From BPIH01 sp042408925 (GTDB lineage Bacteria; Chloroflexota; Limnocylindria; Limnocylindrales; CSP1-4), in NCBI GenBank assembly GCA_042408925.1, contig JBHOQO010000137.1, positions 1-17,309 on the forward strand: DNA of 17,309 bases. Reading direction: 5' to 3'. The notes beneath the pieces were generated by a model that had not been told where the DNA came from, ran no database searches, and saw nothing but the letters and a program-made list of their open reading frames with translations. This document shows, in pieces, positions 1-6,726 of the stretch. Both the position numbers and the translations under genes were made by a program. Positions within the stretch are counted from its first letter, which is position 1, and each line of letters opens with the position of its first letter.

Positions 1-2
1 TC

Positions 3-113
3 GTCCCGGCACCGGCTACGATCCCCTGGAGCCCGCCGGCCGACCATCCGTGGAGACGGGTCCGGCGAGACAGCAAGCTCTACCAGCGACTGACAGAATC
101 ACGCGGCAGTTGA
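3..113 (+). CDS. C-terminal end of a possible transposase (partial, runs off window start)
   Basis: A frame open from the window edge encodes 36 residues ending in TGA at 111-113. It contains PPADHPWRR, a proline-rich DHPWRR tail that resembles the C-terminal end of some integrase-core (IS481/ISNCY-like) transposases; that resemblance is from memory and is not proven. Two 18-bp iterons overlap and follow the stop, which is what one would expect at the end of an insertion sequence. A second frame (2-118) is also open to a stop at 116-118, so the choice of frame is uncertain. No catalytic residues lie within the window. Confidence 0.3.
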   Translation, partial: VPAPATIPWSPPADHPWRRVRRDSKLYQRLTESRGS

Positions 114-132
114 GCTGACAGATTCGCTCGGC
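90..132 (+). repeat. Two 18-bp direct iterons, possible insertion-sequence end
   Basis: CTGACAGAATCACGCGGC (90-107) and CTGACAGATTCGCTCGGC (115-132) match at 15 of 18 positions with a 25-bp period. They sit at the 3' end of the possible transposase frame, so they may be terminal transposase-binding sites. The second copy partly resembles the core of the adjacent 51-bp array (GACAGATTCGC here, GACAGTTCGCC there), hinting at a common origin. That link is inferred. Confidence 0.45.
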
Positions 133-172
133 TTCGACAGCGACGGCCGCGGCTGTGCTCGCGGGGACGCAC

Positions 173-648
173 GGGTCGGGTGCCGCCGGTGACGGCGTGG
201 CTGGACAGTTGCCCCGGTCGGGCGGGTCGGGTCTCGGTCGTGACGGCGTGGCTGGACAGTTCGCCGGGTCGGGCTGGTCGGGTGCCGCCGGTGACGGCGT
301 GGCTGGACAGTTGCCCCGGTCGGGCTGGTCGGGTCTCGTTCGTGACGGCGTGGCTGGACAGTTGCCCCGGTCGGGCTGGTCGGGTCTCGTTCGTGACGGC
401 GTGGCTGGACAGTTGCCCCGGTCGGGCTGGTCGGGTGCCGCCGGTGACGGCGTGGCTGGACAGTTCGCCGGGTCGGGCTGGTCGGGTCTCGTTCGTGACG
501 GCGTGGCTGGACAGTTGCCCCGGTCGGGCTGGTCGGGTGCCGCCGGTGACGGCGTCGCTGGACAGTTCGCCGGGTCGGGCTGGTCGGGTGCCGCCGGTGA
601 CGGCGTGGCTGGACAGTTGCCCCGGTCGGGCTGGTCGGGTGACGAGAT
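173..648 (+). repeat. Direct array of nine 51-bp tandem repeats
   Basis: The motif TGACGGCGTGGCTGGACAGT recurs exactly every 51 bp, starting at 190, 241, 292, 343, 394, 445, 496, 547 and 598. A partial unit lies upstream at 173-189. Units are nearly identical except at two places. The sequence after the core is either TTGCCCCGG (type A) or TTCGCCGGG (type B), in the order A B A A A B A B A. The 9-bp linker is either TCTCGTTCG (x, with one G variant in unit 1) or TGCCGCCGG (y), in the order x y x x y x y y. Unit 9 is 42 bp, lacking the 9-bp linker. Because 51 is a multiple of 3, several frames stay open through the array, but I see no convincing gene. Confidence 0.95.
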
Positions 649-903
649 GTCAAGTAGAGCCGTCACGACGGAGGGCCGGCCGGCCGTCGCGGCGCAAGGG
701 TCAAGCTACGGCGTCACGGGGACACCGTGCGGACCCGGGATGCGCGAAGTGTCCAGCTGCGGCGTCACGGGCACGCCGGACAGGGCAAGGGAGCGCGAAA
801 TGTCCAGCTACGGCGTCACGGGAACGGGGGGCGGACCCGGGCTGCGTACGGGAACGGGGGGCGGACCCGGGCTGCGTGAAGTGCCCAGCTACGACGTCAC
901 GGG
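649..903 (-). repeat. Inverted, diverged array of the same 51-bp repeat
   Basis: The reverse complement of the first array's core, consensus GTCCAGCYACGSCGTCACG, recurs at 649 (degenerate), 700, 751, 802 and 883. The spacing is 51, 51, 51 and 81 bp. The 81-bp step equals 51 plus a 30-bp internal duplication at 818-877. Only the core of about 20 bp is conserved between units, while the linkers have diverged strongly. The array therefore faces the first one head to head, meeting near 640-649. The last unit overlaps the 3' end and stop codon of psuG. Confidence 0.9.
818..877 (+). repeat. 30-bp perfect tandem duplication inside the inverted array
   Basis: Positions 818-847 are repeated at 848-877. 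Each copy begins ACGGGAACGGGGGGCGG and ends GGGCTGCGT. The duplication lies in the linker between the fourth and fifth inverted units and explains the 81-bp step there. Confidence 0.9.
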
Positions 904-1899
904 CACCCCGGGTGGAGCTGCCAGGCGGCGGGCCACCTCGCCCGCCACCCGAGCGTTTTCGACGATGAGGGCAGCATTCGCCCGGAGCGAGGCACCGTCC
1001 GTCAGCTCCGCGACCCGCGCCAGGAGCCAGGGCGTGAGCGCCGCCCCGCCGATCCCGGCCGCCTCCGCCTCGGCGATCGCCTGCTCGACCGCCGCCCGGC
1101 CGACCCCCTCCGGCAGCGCGGCGGCGTCGGGGACCGGGACGCAGACGAGGATGCCGCTCCCGAGGCCGAGCCCCAGGTGCGTCACCACGACCCCGGCCGC
1201 CTCCGCCACGTCGGCAACGCGAGCCGGCGCCGGAACCCCGCTCGTCCGGGACCAGAAGCCCGGCACCTCGTCCTGACCGATAACGACGACCGGCACCCCG
1301 CGACCCTCGAGCCATTCGACCGTCCCGGCCACGTCAAGGATCGCCTTCGGCCCCGCGCAGACGACCGCAACCGGCGTTCGCGCCAACTCCTCGAGGTCGA
1401 CCGACACGTCGAGGGTCGGCGGCCGAACGACACCCGACACGACCGCCCCGAAGGCGCCACGGTGGACGCCCCCGATCCCACCCGTCGCGAAGACCGAGAT
1501 CCCGGCCGCCCGGGCGACGATCATCGTCGCCGAGACCGTCGTCGCCGCCCAACCACCGCCGGCCAGCGCCGCGGCGAACGAGGCCCGGGACGCCTTCCTG
1601 ACGGTGCCCGCCGGCGCCGAGGCGAGCGCAACGAGCTCGTCCCGCTCCAGACCCACCCGGATCGCCCCGTCCCGGATCGCGACGGTCGCCGGGACGGCGC
1701 CCGCGGCCCGGACCGCCTCCTCGGCACCCGCCGCCACCTCGAGGTTGACGGGGAACGGCAGGCCGTGGCTGATCAGCGTCGATTCGAGGGCGACGACCGG
1801 CCGGCCGGCGGCCAGGGCCTCGGCCACCTCGTCCGAGACCCGGAGCCGAGCCGCCACCCCGGCCCCGCCGGCGCCGCTCCGGACGACCCGTACGCTCAA
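889..1899 (-). CDS. psuG: Pseudouridine-5'-phosphate glycosidase
   Basis: PsuG reversibly cleaves pseudouridine 5'-phosphate into uracil and ribose 5-phosphate in the cytoplasm. The 336-residue protein follows the family closely: VVALESTLISHGLPFP (catalytic Glu39), ATTVSATMIVA, FATGGIGGVHRG (138-148), VCAGPKAILD (Lys185, the expected Schiff-base lysine), GFWSRTSG, TPWLLARVAELT and SLRANAALIVENA (Asn308). The start is TTG at 1899, overlapping the kinase stop in TTGA; an internal GTG at residue 15 is an alternative start. It is the last gene of the operon. Its stop (TAG, 889-891) and last few codons (VPVTS) lie inside the final inverted 51-bp repeat unit, so the array abuts or has replaced the original 3' end. 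Confidence 0.95.
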   Translation of the reverse strand: MSVRVVRSGAGGAGVAARLRVSDEVAEALAAGRPVVALESTLISHGLPFPVNLEVAAGAEEAVRAAGAVPATVAIRDGAIRVGLERDELVALASAPAGTVRKASRASFAAALAGGGWAATTVSATMIVARAAGISVFATGGIGGVHRGAFGAVVSGVVRPPTLDVSVDLEELARTPVAVVCAGPKAILDVAGTVEWLEGRGVPVVVIGQDEVPGFWSRTSGVPAPARVADVAEAAGVVVTHLGLGLGSGILVCVPVPDAAALPEGVGRAAVEQAIAEAEAAGIGGAALTPWLLARVAELTDGASLRANAALIVENARVAGEVARRLAAPPGVPVTS

Positions 1900-2885
1900 C
1901 CGAGGATGAGCTCGGGACGCGCCGACGTCAGGTGCCGGATCGCCGTCCGGTGCCCGGCCACCGCCGCCCGCCGCAGCCCCGACACGAGCGGGCGACCCGC
2001 CGCCCGGGCCGCCAGCCAGGCGACGAGGAAGCCCGCGTCGAACGCGTCCCCCGCCCCCGTCGAATCGTCCGTCGTCACCGGCCGGGTCGCGACCTCGAAC
2101 TTCAGCCGTTCCGACCCGGAAGCCGAGCTTCGCACGAGGACCGTCGCCCCCTCGGCGCCGCGCTTCACGACGGCCAGCGGTGCGAAGTCGAGGAGGTCGT
2201 CGACGGCGTACCGCCCGAGGAGGGCCTCGCTCTCGGCCTCGGTCGCGAAGAGGATGTCGGCCGCTACCCAGGCGACGAGGGCCCGCGCCGCGCGGCGGCC
2301 CCGGGCCAGGAGCGGGGCGATCGAGGCGAGGTCGAGGCTCACGAGGGCCCCCCGGGCCCGAGCCGCCTCGATGGCGGCCCGCCCGGCGAGCCCGAGCGGC
2401 TCCCCCAGGAGCGAGTAGGCGGGGAGGTGGAGGAGGTCGAGCCCCTGGAACCAGGCCGCTCGGAGGTGCTCGGGAGCCAGCCGATCGGCGGCACCCCGAT
2501 CGGCGACGAACGAACGCTCACCGTCGGGCGTGACGAGGATGCCGATCCGGCCCGTCCGCACCCCCGCGATCCGGGCCACCCGCGGAGTCACCCCGTCGCT
2601 CCGGATCGCCTCGACGAGCGCCCGCCCGACGGGGTCCCGACCGATCGCCGCGACGAGCGTCGTCCGAGCCCCGAGCCGGGCGAGCCAGCGGGCCGTGTTC
2701 GCCGCCGAGCCGCCCTGGCGGAGGGCGACCCGGCCGGGCACGTCGGTGCCGCGTTCGAGGGGTCGAGACGGGACGAGGACGGCGTCGAGGACGAGGTCGC
2801 CGATGACGAGGACCCGGGGGCGGCTCGGCCGCCCGGAACGTCGAGCCGTGGCGCGGAGGGGTCCCGGTCGTCGGAGCGTCGGCAC
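1896..2885 (-). CDS. psuK: PfkB-family sugar kinase, probable pseudouridine kinase
   Basis: This 329-residue ribokinase-family protein would phosphorylate a nucleoside or sugar using ATP. The N-terminal PfkB signature is GGSAANTARWLARLG (58-72), preceded by VLVIGDLVLD (25-34). The C-terminal signature is DSTGAGDAFDAGF (274-286), with Asp280 as the expected catalytic base. The start is GTG at 2885, 42 nt after the hemY stop; the first 24 residues are Arg/Pro-rich and could be a start-site artefact, but no better start is visible. It overlaps psuG by 4 nt, which points to pseudouridine as the substrate (kinase then glycosidase, as in E. coli PsuK/PsuG). From sequence alone another ribonucleoside or sugar is possible. 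Confidence 0.8.
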   Translation of the reverse strand: MPTLRRPGPLRATARRSGRPSRPRVLVIGDLVLDAVLVPSRPLERGTDVPGRVALRQGGSAANTARWLARLGARTTLVAAIGRDPVGRALVEAIRSDGVTPRVARIAGVRTGRIGILVTPDGERSFVADRGAADRLAPEHLRAAWFQGLDLLHLPAYSLLGEPLGLAGRAAIEAARARGALVSLDLASIAPLLARGRRAARALVAWVAADILFATEAESEALLGRYAVDDLLDFAPLAVVKRGAEGATVLVRSSASGSERLKFEVATRPVTTDDSTGAGDAFDAGFLVAWLAARAAGRPLVSGLRRAAVAGHRTAIRHLTSARPELILG

Positions 2886-2927
2886 GCCCGACAGGATAGA
2901 CGAGTCCCGGCCGACCGGACACGACCC

Positions 2928-4373
2928 CTAGCTCGAGCGCCCGGCTCCGGTCGTCACGGCGGCCGCCGCTTCCTGGGCGACCCCCTCGGCGTCCAGCACG
3001 AGGTCGGCGATGCCGGCCCCGCGATACGCCGAGCCGGCGAGGAACAGCCCGGGCAGCCGGCGGCGCCGGGCATCGATCGCCGCTACCCGGGCGAGGTGCC
3101 CAACGGTATAGCGGGGCATCGTCCCGGCGAAGACGTGGACGTCGACGAGGATCGGCGGCCGCCGCGGCGCCAGGATCGGCTCGAGTCCGTCGATGGCGCG
3201 CCCCGCGATCGCCTCGGCGCTCGGCTCCTGCCCGGCGTCGAGGTCGAGAAAGACCCGCCCCAGGAGGACCCCGGGCGGCGCCCGGCCCGGCCACTTGCGA
3301 GACGCCCAGCTGACGCCGCGAACCGGACTCGGCTCGGTCCGGGGAACGAGGAAGCCGTGCCCGTCCGGCGGCCGGCCGAGGTCCGTCTCCCGGTACGCCA
3401 GGTTCACGATCGCCAGCGATCCGTAGGTGATCGCCGACAGCGCGCTCGCGAGCTCCCCATCGACACCCTGGAGGAGGCGCCCGGCGGTCGGCGCGGAACA
3501 GGCCAGGACGAGCCCGGCGACCGCCAACGAGGAGCCGTCCTCCAGCCGCAGCTGCCAGCCCTCGGCGCTCCGGGCCACGCCCTCGGCTCGACGGCCCAGC
3601 ACCCAGTCGACTCGCCCCTCGAGATCGCTGGCCAGGGCCTCGACGAGCTGCCCCATCCCCCCTCGAAGGGAGCGGAGCGGCATCGGGCCGGAGCGGTGGA
3701 GCCGGCGCAGCCCGCGGATCAGGCTGCCCCGCCGCAGCACCTCGACGAGCCAGGGGGCAACGGCGCCGCCGCTGAGCTCGTCGAGGCTGCCGCCGTGGAG
3801 CCCGCCCAGGAGCGGCTCGACGAGGCGCTCTACCGCGGCGTCCCCCAGACGGCGGCGCAGCGCCGGGCCGAGCGGGCCGTCGAGATCGGGGGCACCGCCC
3901 GCCGGCGGGAGGGCGAGATCGAGGAGGACCCGCGCCTTCTCCCAGGGTCGGAGGAGCGCCGTCGGCCAGAAGGAGCGGAGGGCGACCGGGACACCGGCGG
4001 CGGTCCCGGGCGGCAGCGGATTGAGACGCCCCCGCCACAGGATGCTCGTCGTCGCCGGCGGCAGCGGCTCGACCAGCTCCGCGTCGAGGCCGAGCTCGCG
4101 GCAGAGGGCCATGACCGCCGGTCCGGCGAGGAAGCCGTCCGGTCCGGCTTCGAGGACGAGGCCGTCTCGGTGTCGGGTGGCGATCCGACCGCCGGGGAGC
4201 GGCGCCGCATCGACGACGATGATCGGGAGCCCCGCGGCGGCAAGACGACGGGCGACGACGAGGCCTGCGATCCCGGCCCCGACGACCGCGACCGCGGGCG
4301 CCGACCTCGAGGTCGGCTGCGGGCCACCCCTCGGGCGATCACCGGGGCGACCCTCGAGGACGCAACGGCTCAC
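2928..4373 (-). CDS. hemY: HemY-type coproporphyrinogen III / protoporphyrinogen oxidase
   Basis: This FAD-dependent oxidase makes coproporphyrin III from coproporphyrinogen III when paired with HemQ (CgoX), or protoporphyrin IX in the classical route. GTG at 4373 gives 481 residues, close to the family norm. The frame stays open to 4514, but that extension overlaps the radical SAM gene and precedes the fold. The dinucleotide-binding motif is VGAGIAGL (31-38), followed by a PGGRIATR-type segment. The C-terminus carries LFLAGSAYRGAGIADLVLDAEG, the usual FAD-contacting HemY ending. The gene begins 13 nt after the radical SAM stop, with a weak ribosome binding site. The presence of hemH and hemQ in the same operon favours the coproporphyrinogen activity. 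The N-terminal 25 residues are low-complexity and their translation is uncertain. Confidence 0.92.
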   Translation of the reverse strand: MSRCVLEGRPGDRPRGGPQPTSRSAPAVAVVGAGIAGLVVARRLAAAGLPIIVVDAAPLPGGRIATRHRDGLVLEAGPDGFLAGPAVMALCRELGLDAELVEPLPPATTSILWRGRLNPLPPGTAAGVPVALRSFWPTALLRPWEKARVLLDLALPPAGGAPDLDGPLGPALRRRLGDAAVERLVEPLLGGLHGGSLDELSGGAVAPWLVEVLRRGSLIRGLRRLHRSGPMPLRSLRGGMGQLVEALASDLEGRVDWVLGRRAEGVARSAEGWQLRLEDGSSLAVAGLVLACSAPTAGRLLQGVDGELASALSAITYGSLAIVNLAYRETDLGRPPDGHGFLVPRTEPSPVRGVSWASRKWPGRAPPGVLLGRVFLDLDAGQEPSAEAIAGRAIDGLEPILAPRRPPILVDVHVFAGTMPRYTVGHLARVAAIDARRRRLPGLFLAGSAYRGAGIADLVLDAEGVAQEAAAAVTTGAGRSS

Positions 4374-4386
4374 GGCACCCGGCCGA

Positions 4387-5580
4387 TCAGACCGACCGGC
4401 GCCCTCGGCGCCAGGCGGGCGGCTGGTACGGACAGAGGGGGTCGGCCGCCAACGGGTCGCCCGTCGCGGCATAGGCCCGGGCCCGCGACCCGCCGCACAC
4501 GGCGCCGAACTCACAGGCGCCGCACTTGCCCGTCAGGGCATCGGGATCACGGAGGGCCCGGAGGAGCTCCGCCTCGCGATAGACGCTGACGAGGTCCCGC
4601 TTCCGGACGTCGCCCACCGGGAGCGGCAAGAAGCCCGACGGATAGACCCGGCCCTCGGCCGAGACGAAGACGATGCCCCGACCGTCGTTGACCCCGAAGC
4701 CTCGGCCGACGTCCGTCCGGGCGATCGCCTCGTTCGTCCAACCCGCCCGCCGCAGCCGGCCGATGGCGATCCGCCGGACGTGCATCGCCTCCGTCGCCTT
4801 GACCGCGAAGGGCGCCGTGCGGGAGAGGTCGAGGAGCCAGCGGAGGACCCGCTCGGCCCGAGTCGGATCGAGACCGTTGAGCTGGCGTCCCCGGCCGACG
4901 GGGATGAGGAAGAAGCAGCTCCAACGCATGATGTCGAAGCTCGCCACGAGCCGCGCGATGGCCGGCAGGTCGTCGACGGTCTCCTCGGCGACGAGGGTGT
5001 TGATCTGGAGTCCGAGCCCCGCGGCTCGCACCCAGCGAGCCGCCTCGAGCGTGGCCTCGAACGTCCCCGGGATGCCGCGGATCCCGTCGTGACGGGCAGC
5101 CGTCGAACCATCGAGGCTGAGGGCGATCGAGTCGACCCCGGCAGCGGCAAGCCGAGCCACGACTTCCGCCCGCAGGTTCGGCGTGACGCTCGGCGTCAAG
5201 GAGACCGCCAGGCCGAGCGCCCGGGCGGCGCCGATCAACTCGAAGAGATCCCCCCGCTTCAGGGGATCGCCACCCGTCAGGACGAGGCGCGGGAGCGGCC
5301 GGCCGAAGCCGGCGATGGCCTCGAGGAGGCGGTGCCCCTCGGCCGTGTCGAGCTCGCCGGGGGTCGGCTCCGGGATGGCTTCGGCCCGACAGTGGCGACA
5401 GGCCAGGTCGCAGGCCCGCGTGACCTCCCAGTAGACGAGGACCGGTCGCTCGTCGAAGCTCGGAGCCGGGTGACGGAAGCGCGGAGCCGGGTGACGGAAG
5501 CGCGGGGCCGGGTGCGGGATTGGAGTCGGACCTGTCCCCCGGGCGATCTCGCCCGAGGGAACCGGACGGGGCGCGCTCAT
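4387..5580 (-). CDS. Radical SAM/SPASM protein, AhbD/NirJ-like, in heme operon
   Basis: The 397-residue protein has the radical SAM cluster motif CDLACRHC (Cys57, 61, 64), a GGDPL motif (103-107) and a C-terminal SPASM-type segment. That segment runs from CGACEFGAVCGGSRARAYA to DPLCPY (Cys353, 356, 362, 383) and should hold a second Fe-S cluster. It resembles the heme-modifying enzymes AhbC, AhbD and NirJ and related uncharacterised radical SAM/SPASM families. AhbC/AhbD commonly read CGGC where this protein has CGGS (Ser365). ATG at 5580 is chosen because GAGG (5589-5592) lies 8 nt upstream and it is 10 nt after the hemH stop; the frame is open further upstream. Between hemH and hemY it may decarboxylate coproheme without oxygen, but this is inferred. 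Residues 25-42 are a 7-residue tandem repeat absent from the core fold. Confidence 0.9.
   Translation of the reverse strand: MSAPRPVPSGEIARGTGPTPIPHPAPRFRHPAPRFRHPAPSFDERPVLVYWEVTRACDLACRHCRAEAIPEPTPGELDTAEGHRLLEAIAGFGRPLPRLVLTGGDPLKRGDLFELIGAARALGLAVSLTPSVTPNLRAEVVARLAAAGVDSIALSLDGSTAARHDGIRGIPGTFEATLEAARWVRAAGLGLQINTLVAEETVDDLPAIARLVASFDIMRWSCFFLIPVGRGRQLNGLDPTRAERVLRWLLDLSRTAPFAVKATEAMHVRRIAIGRLRRAGWTNEAIARTDVGRGFGVNDGRGIVFVSAEGRVYPSGFLPLPVGDVRKRDLVSVYREAELLRALRDPDALTGKCGACEFGAVCGGSRARAYAATGDPLAADPLCPYQPPAWRRGRRSV
5461..5517 (-). repeat. 21-bp in-frame tandem repeat at the radical SAM N-terminus
   Basis: Two identical 21-bp units (5461-5481 and 5482-5502) plus 15 bp of a third encode HPAPRFRHPAPRFRHPAPSF. 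The repeat lies between the start codon and the radical SAM core and keeps the frame. Confidence 0.93.
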
Positions 5581-5590
5581 CCGCTCGGCC

Positions 5591-6709
5591 TCACGCCGCC
5601 CCGGTCGACCGTCGGACGGCGGCCGGGCGCTGCCCGCCCCGGAGCCCCCGTTCCACGATGTCGGCCAGGGCCGCAATGAACCGCGGGTGGTCGTCGAGGG
5701 CAGCCGCCCGGACCAGGGTCAGGCCGAGCTCCCGGGCCCGGGCCCGGGCCTCGATGTCGATGTCGTAGAGGAGCTCCAGATTGCTCGCCACGAACCCGAC
5801 CGAGGACACGACGACCGTCCGGACGCCGGCCGTCGCCAGTCGCTCGAGCTCGGCGAGCAGATCCGGCCCCAGCCAGGCATCGCCGGTCCGCCCGGCGCTC
5901 TGGAAGGCGAAGCTCCAGGCCGAAACGTCCAGCCGTTCCGCCACGAGGCGGGCGGTCTCGCGGAGGAGCTCGGGGTACGGATCCCCGAGCCCGACGATCC
6001 GTTCCGGCAGGCTGTGGGCCGAAAAGACGACCCACAAAGGCCCGGCCCCGCCCCCGTCCTCGCCCTCCCCGGCCACCGCCTCGGCCTCGGCCAGGGCCGC
6101 CCGGGTCACGTCGGCGAGGGCCTCGACGAAGGCCGGCTCGGCGTGCCAGTCGGCGACCATGGCGTACCTGAAGGCTGGCCCGCCGTCGCGGTCCGGGAGC
6201 ATCCGTCGCGCCGCGTCGACCCGCTGGCAGTAGGAACAGGCGGTCATCGTCGAGAAGTGCGGGGCGAGGGCGAGGGCGAGGATCCCTCGAACCCCCTCCT
6301 CGACCATCCGGGCGACGGTCTCGGCGACGAAGGGCGAGCTGTGCTTGTAGCCGACGAAGACCGGCAGCGCGAGCCCGCGGCGCGCCAGCTCGCCCTCGAG
6401 GGCCGATCGCTGCCGCTCGGTGATGTCGGCGAGCGGCGACCGCCCACCGATCGCCTCGTAGCGCTCGAGGAGCTCGTCGAGGAGCTCCGGGCTCGGGGGT
6501 CGCCCGCCGCGGATGTCGGTGTAGTAGGCCGGGACCTCGTCGAGCGACGACGGACCGCCGTAGGCCATGAGGAGGACACCGATCGCACCGCCGGCCTCGT
6601 CGCCGACCTCACGACCGTCCAGGCGCGGGGCAAAGGGGTCGGCATCGGCCGGGCAAGCGTGGGGATACGGCAGGAGCGCCGGAGAGGTCGCAGGTGTCGG
6701 ATCGAGCAT
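5591..6709 (-). CDS. hemH: Ferrochelatase (coproporphyrin ferrochelatase type)
   Basis: HemH inserts ferrous iron into coproporphyrin III (CpfC), or protoporphyrin IX in the classical pathway. The 372-residue protein has GVLLMAYGGPSSLDEV near the N-terminus, GYKHSSPF (120-127), LAPHFS with the metal-site His151, FSAHSLPERI (229-238), FQSAGRTGDAWLGPDL (269-284) and GFVASNLELLYDIDIE with Glu312. The usual FVSDHxE signature reads FVASNLE here, a local divergence. The start is ATG at 6709, preceded by GAGGGA (6715-6720) at 5 nt. The frame is open much further upstream but that part overlaps hemE. The gene follows hemE after 17 nt and precedes the radical SAM gene by 10 nt. Confidence 0.95.
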   Translation of the reverse strand: MLDPTPATSPALLPYPHACPADADPFAPRLDGREVGDEAGGAIGVLLMAYGGPSSLDEVPAYYTDIRGGRPPSPELLDELLERYEAIGGRSPLADITERQRSALEGELARRGLALPVFVGYKHSSPFVAETVARMVEEGVRGILALALAPHFSTMTACSYCQRVDAARRMLPDRDGGPAFRYAMVADWHAEPAFVEALADVTRAALAEAEAVAGEGEDGGGAGPLWVVFSAHSLPERIVGLGDPYPELLRETARLVAERLDVSAWSFAFQSAGRTGDAWLGPDLLAELERLATAGVRTVVVSSVGFVASNLELLYDIDIEARARARELGLTLVRAAALDDHPRFIAALADIVERGLRGGQRPAAVRRSTGAA

Positions 6710-6714
6710 CGGTG

Positions 6715-6720
6715 TCCCTC
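6715..6720 (-). promoter_or_regulatory. Ribosome binding site of hemH
   Basis: GAGGGA on the minus strand ends 5 nt before the ATG at 6709. It fixes the hemH start within a frame that is open for another 246 nt upstream. Confidence 0.8.
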
Positions 6721-6726
6721 GTTCGG

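Noticed and set aside
16..666. Minus-strand Pro/Cys-rich repeat protein (PDQPDRGNCPATPS units)
   Set aside because: It is the opposite-strand reading of the same array, with no conserved domain beyond the repeat, and both strands are equally open. Secreted Cys repeats were considered but there is no signal peptide.
173..903. CRISPR array
   Set aside because: The unit is a 51-bp tandem repeat whose whole length recurs, with no unique spacers, and half the copies are inverted. No cas genes are nearby.
155..1276. Long plus-strand frame with 17-residue Gly-rich repeats running into psuG antisense
   Set aside because: The 51-bp period leaves several frames open by arithmetic alone. The frame has no clear ribosome binding site, loses its repeat pattern at the inverted array and continues antisense through a well-conserved gene.
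1932..4589. 885-codon plus-strand open frame opposite psuK, hemY and the radical SAM gene
   Set aside because: Its translation is Arg/Pro/Gly-rich with no family motif, as expected for the antisense of GC-rich genes with third-position G/C bias.
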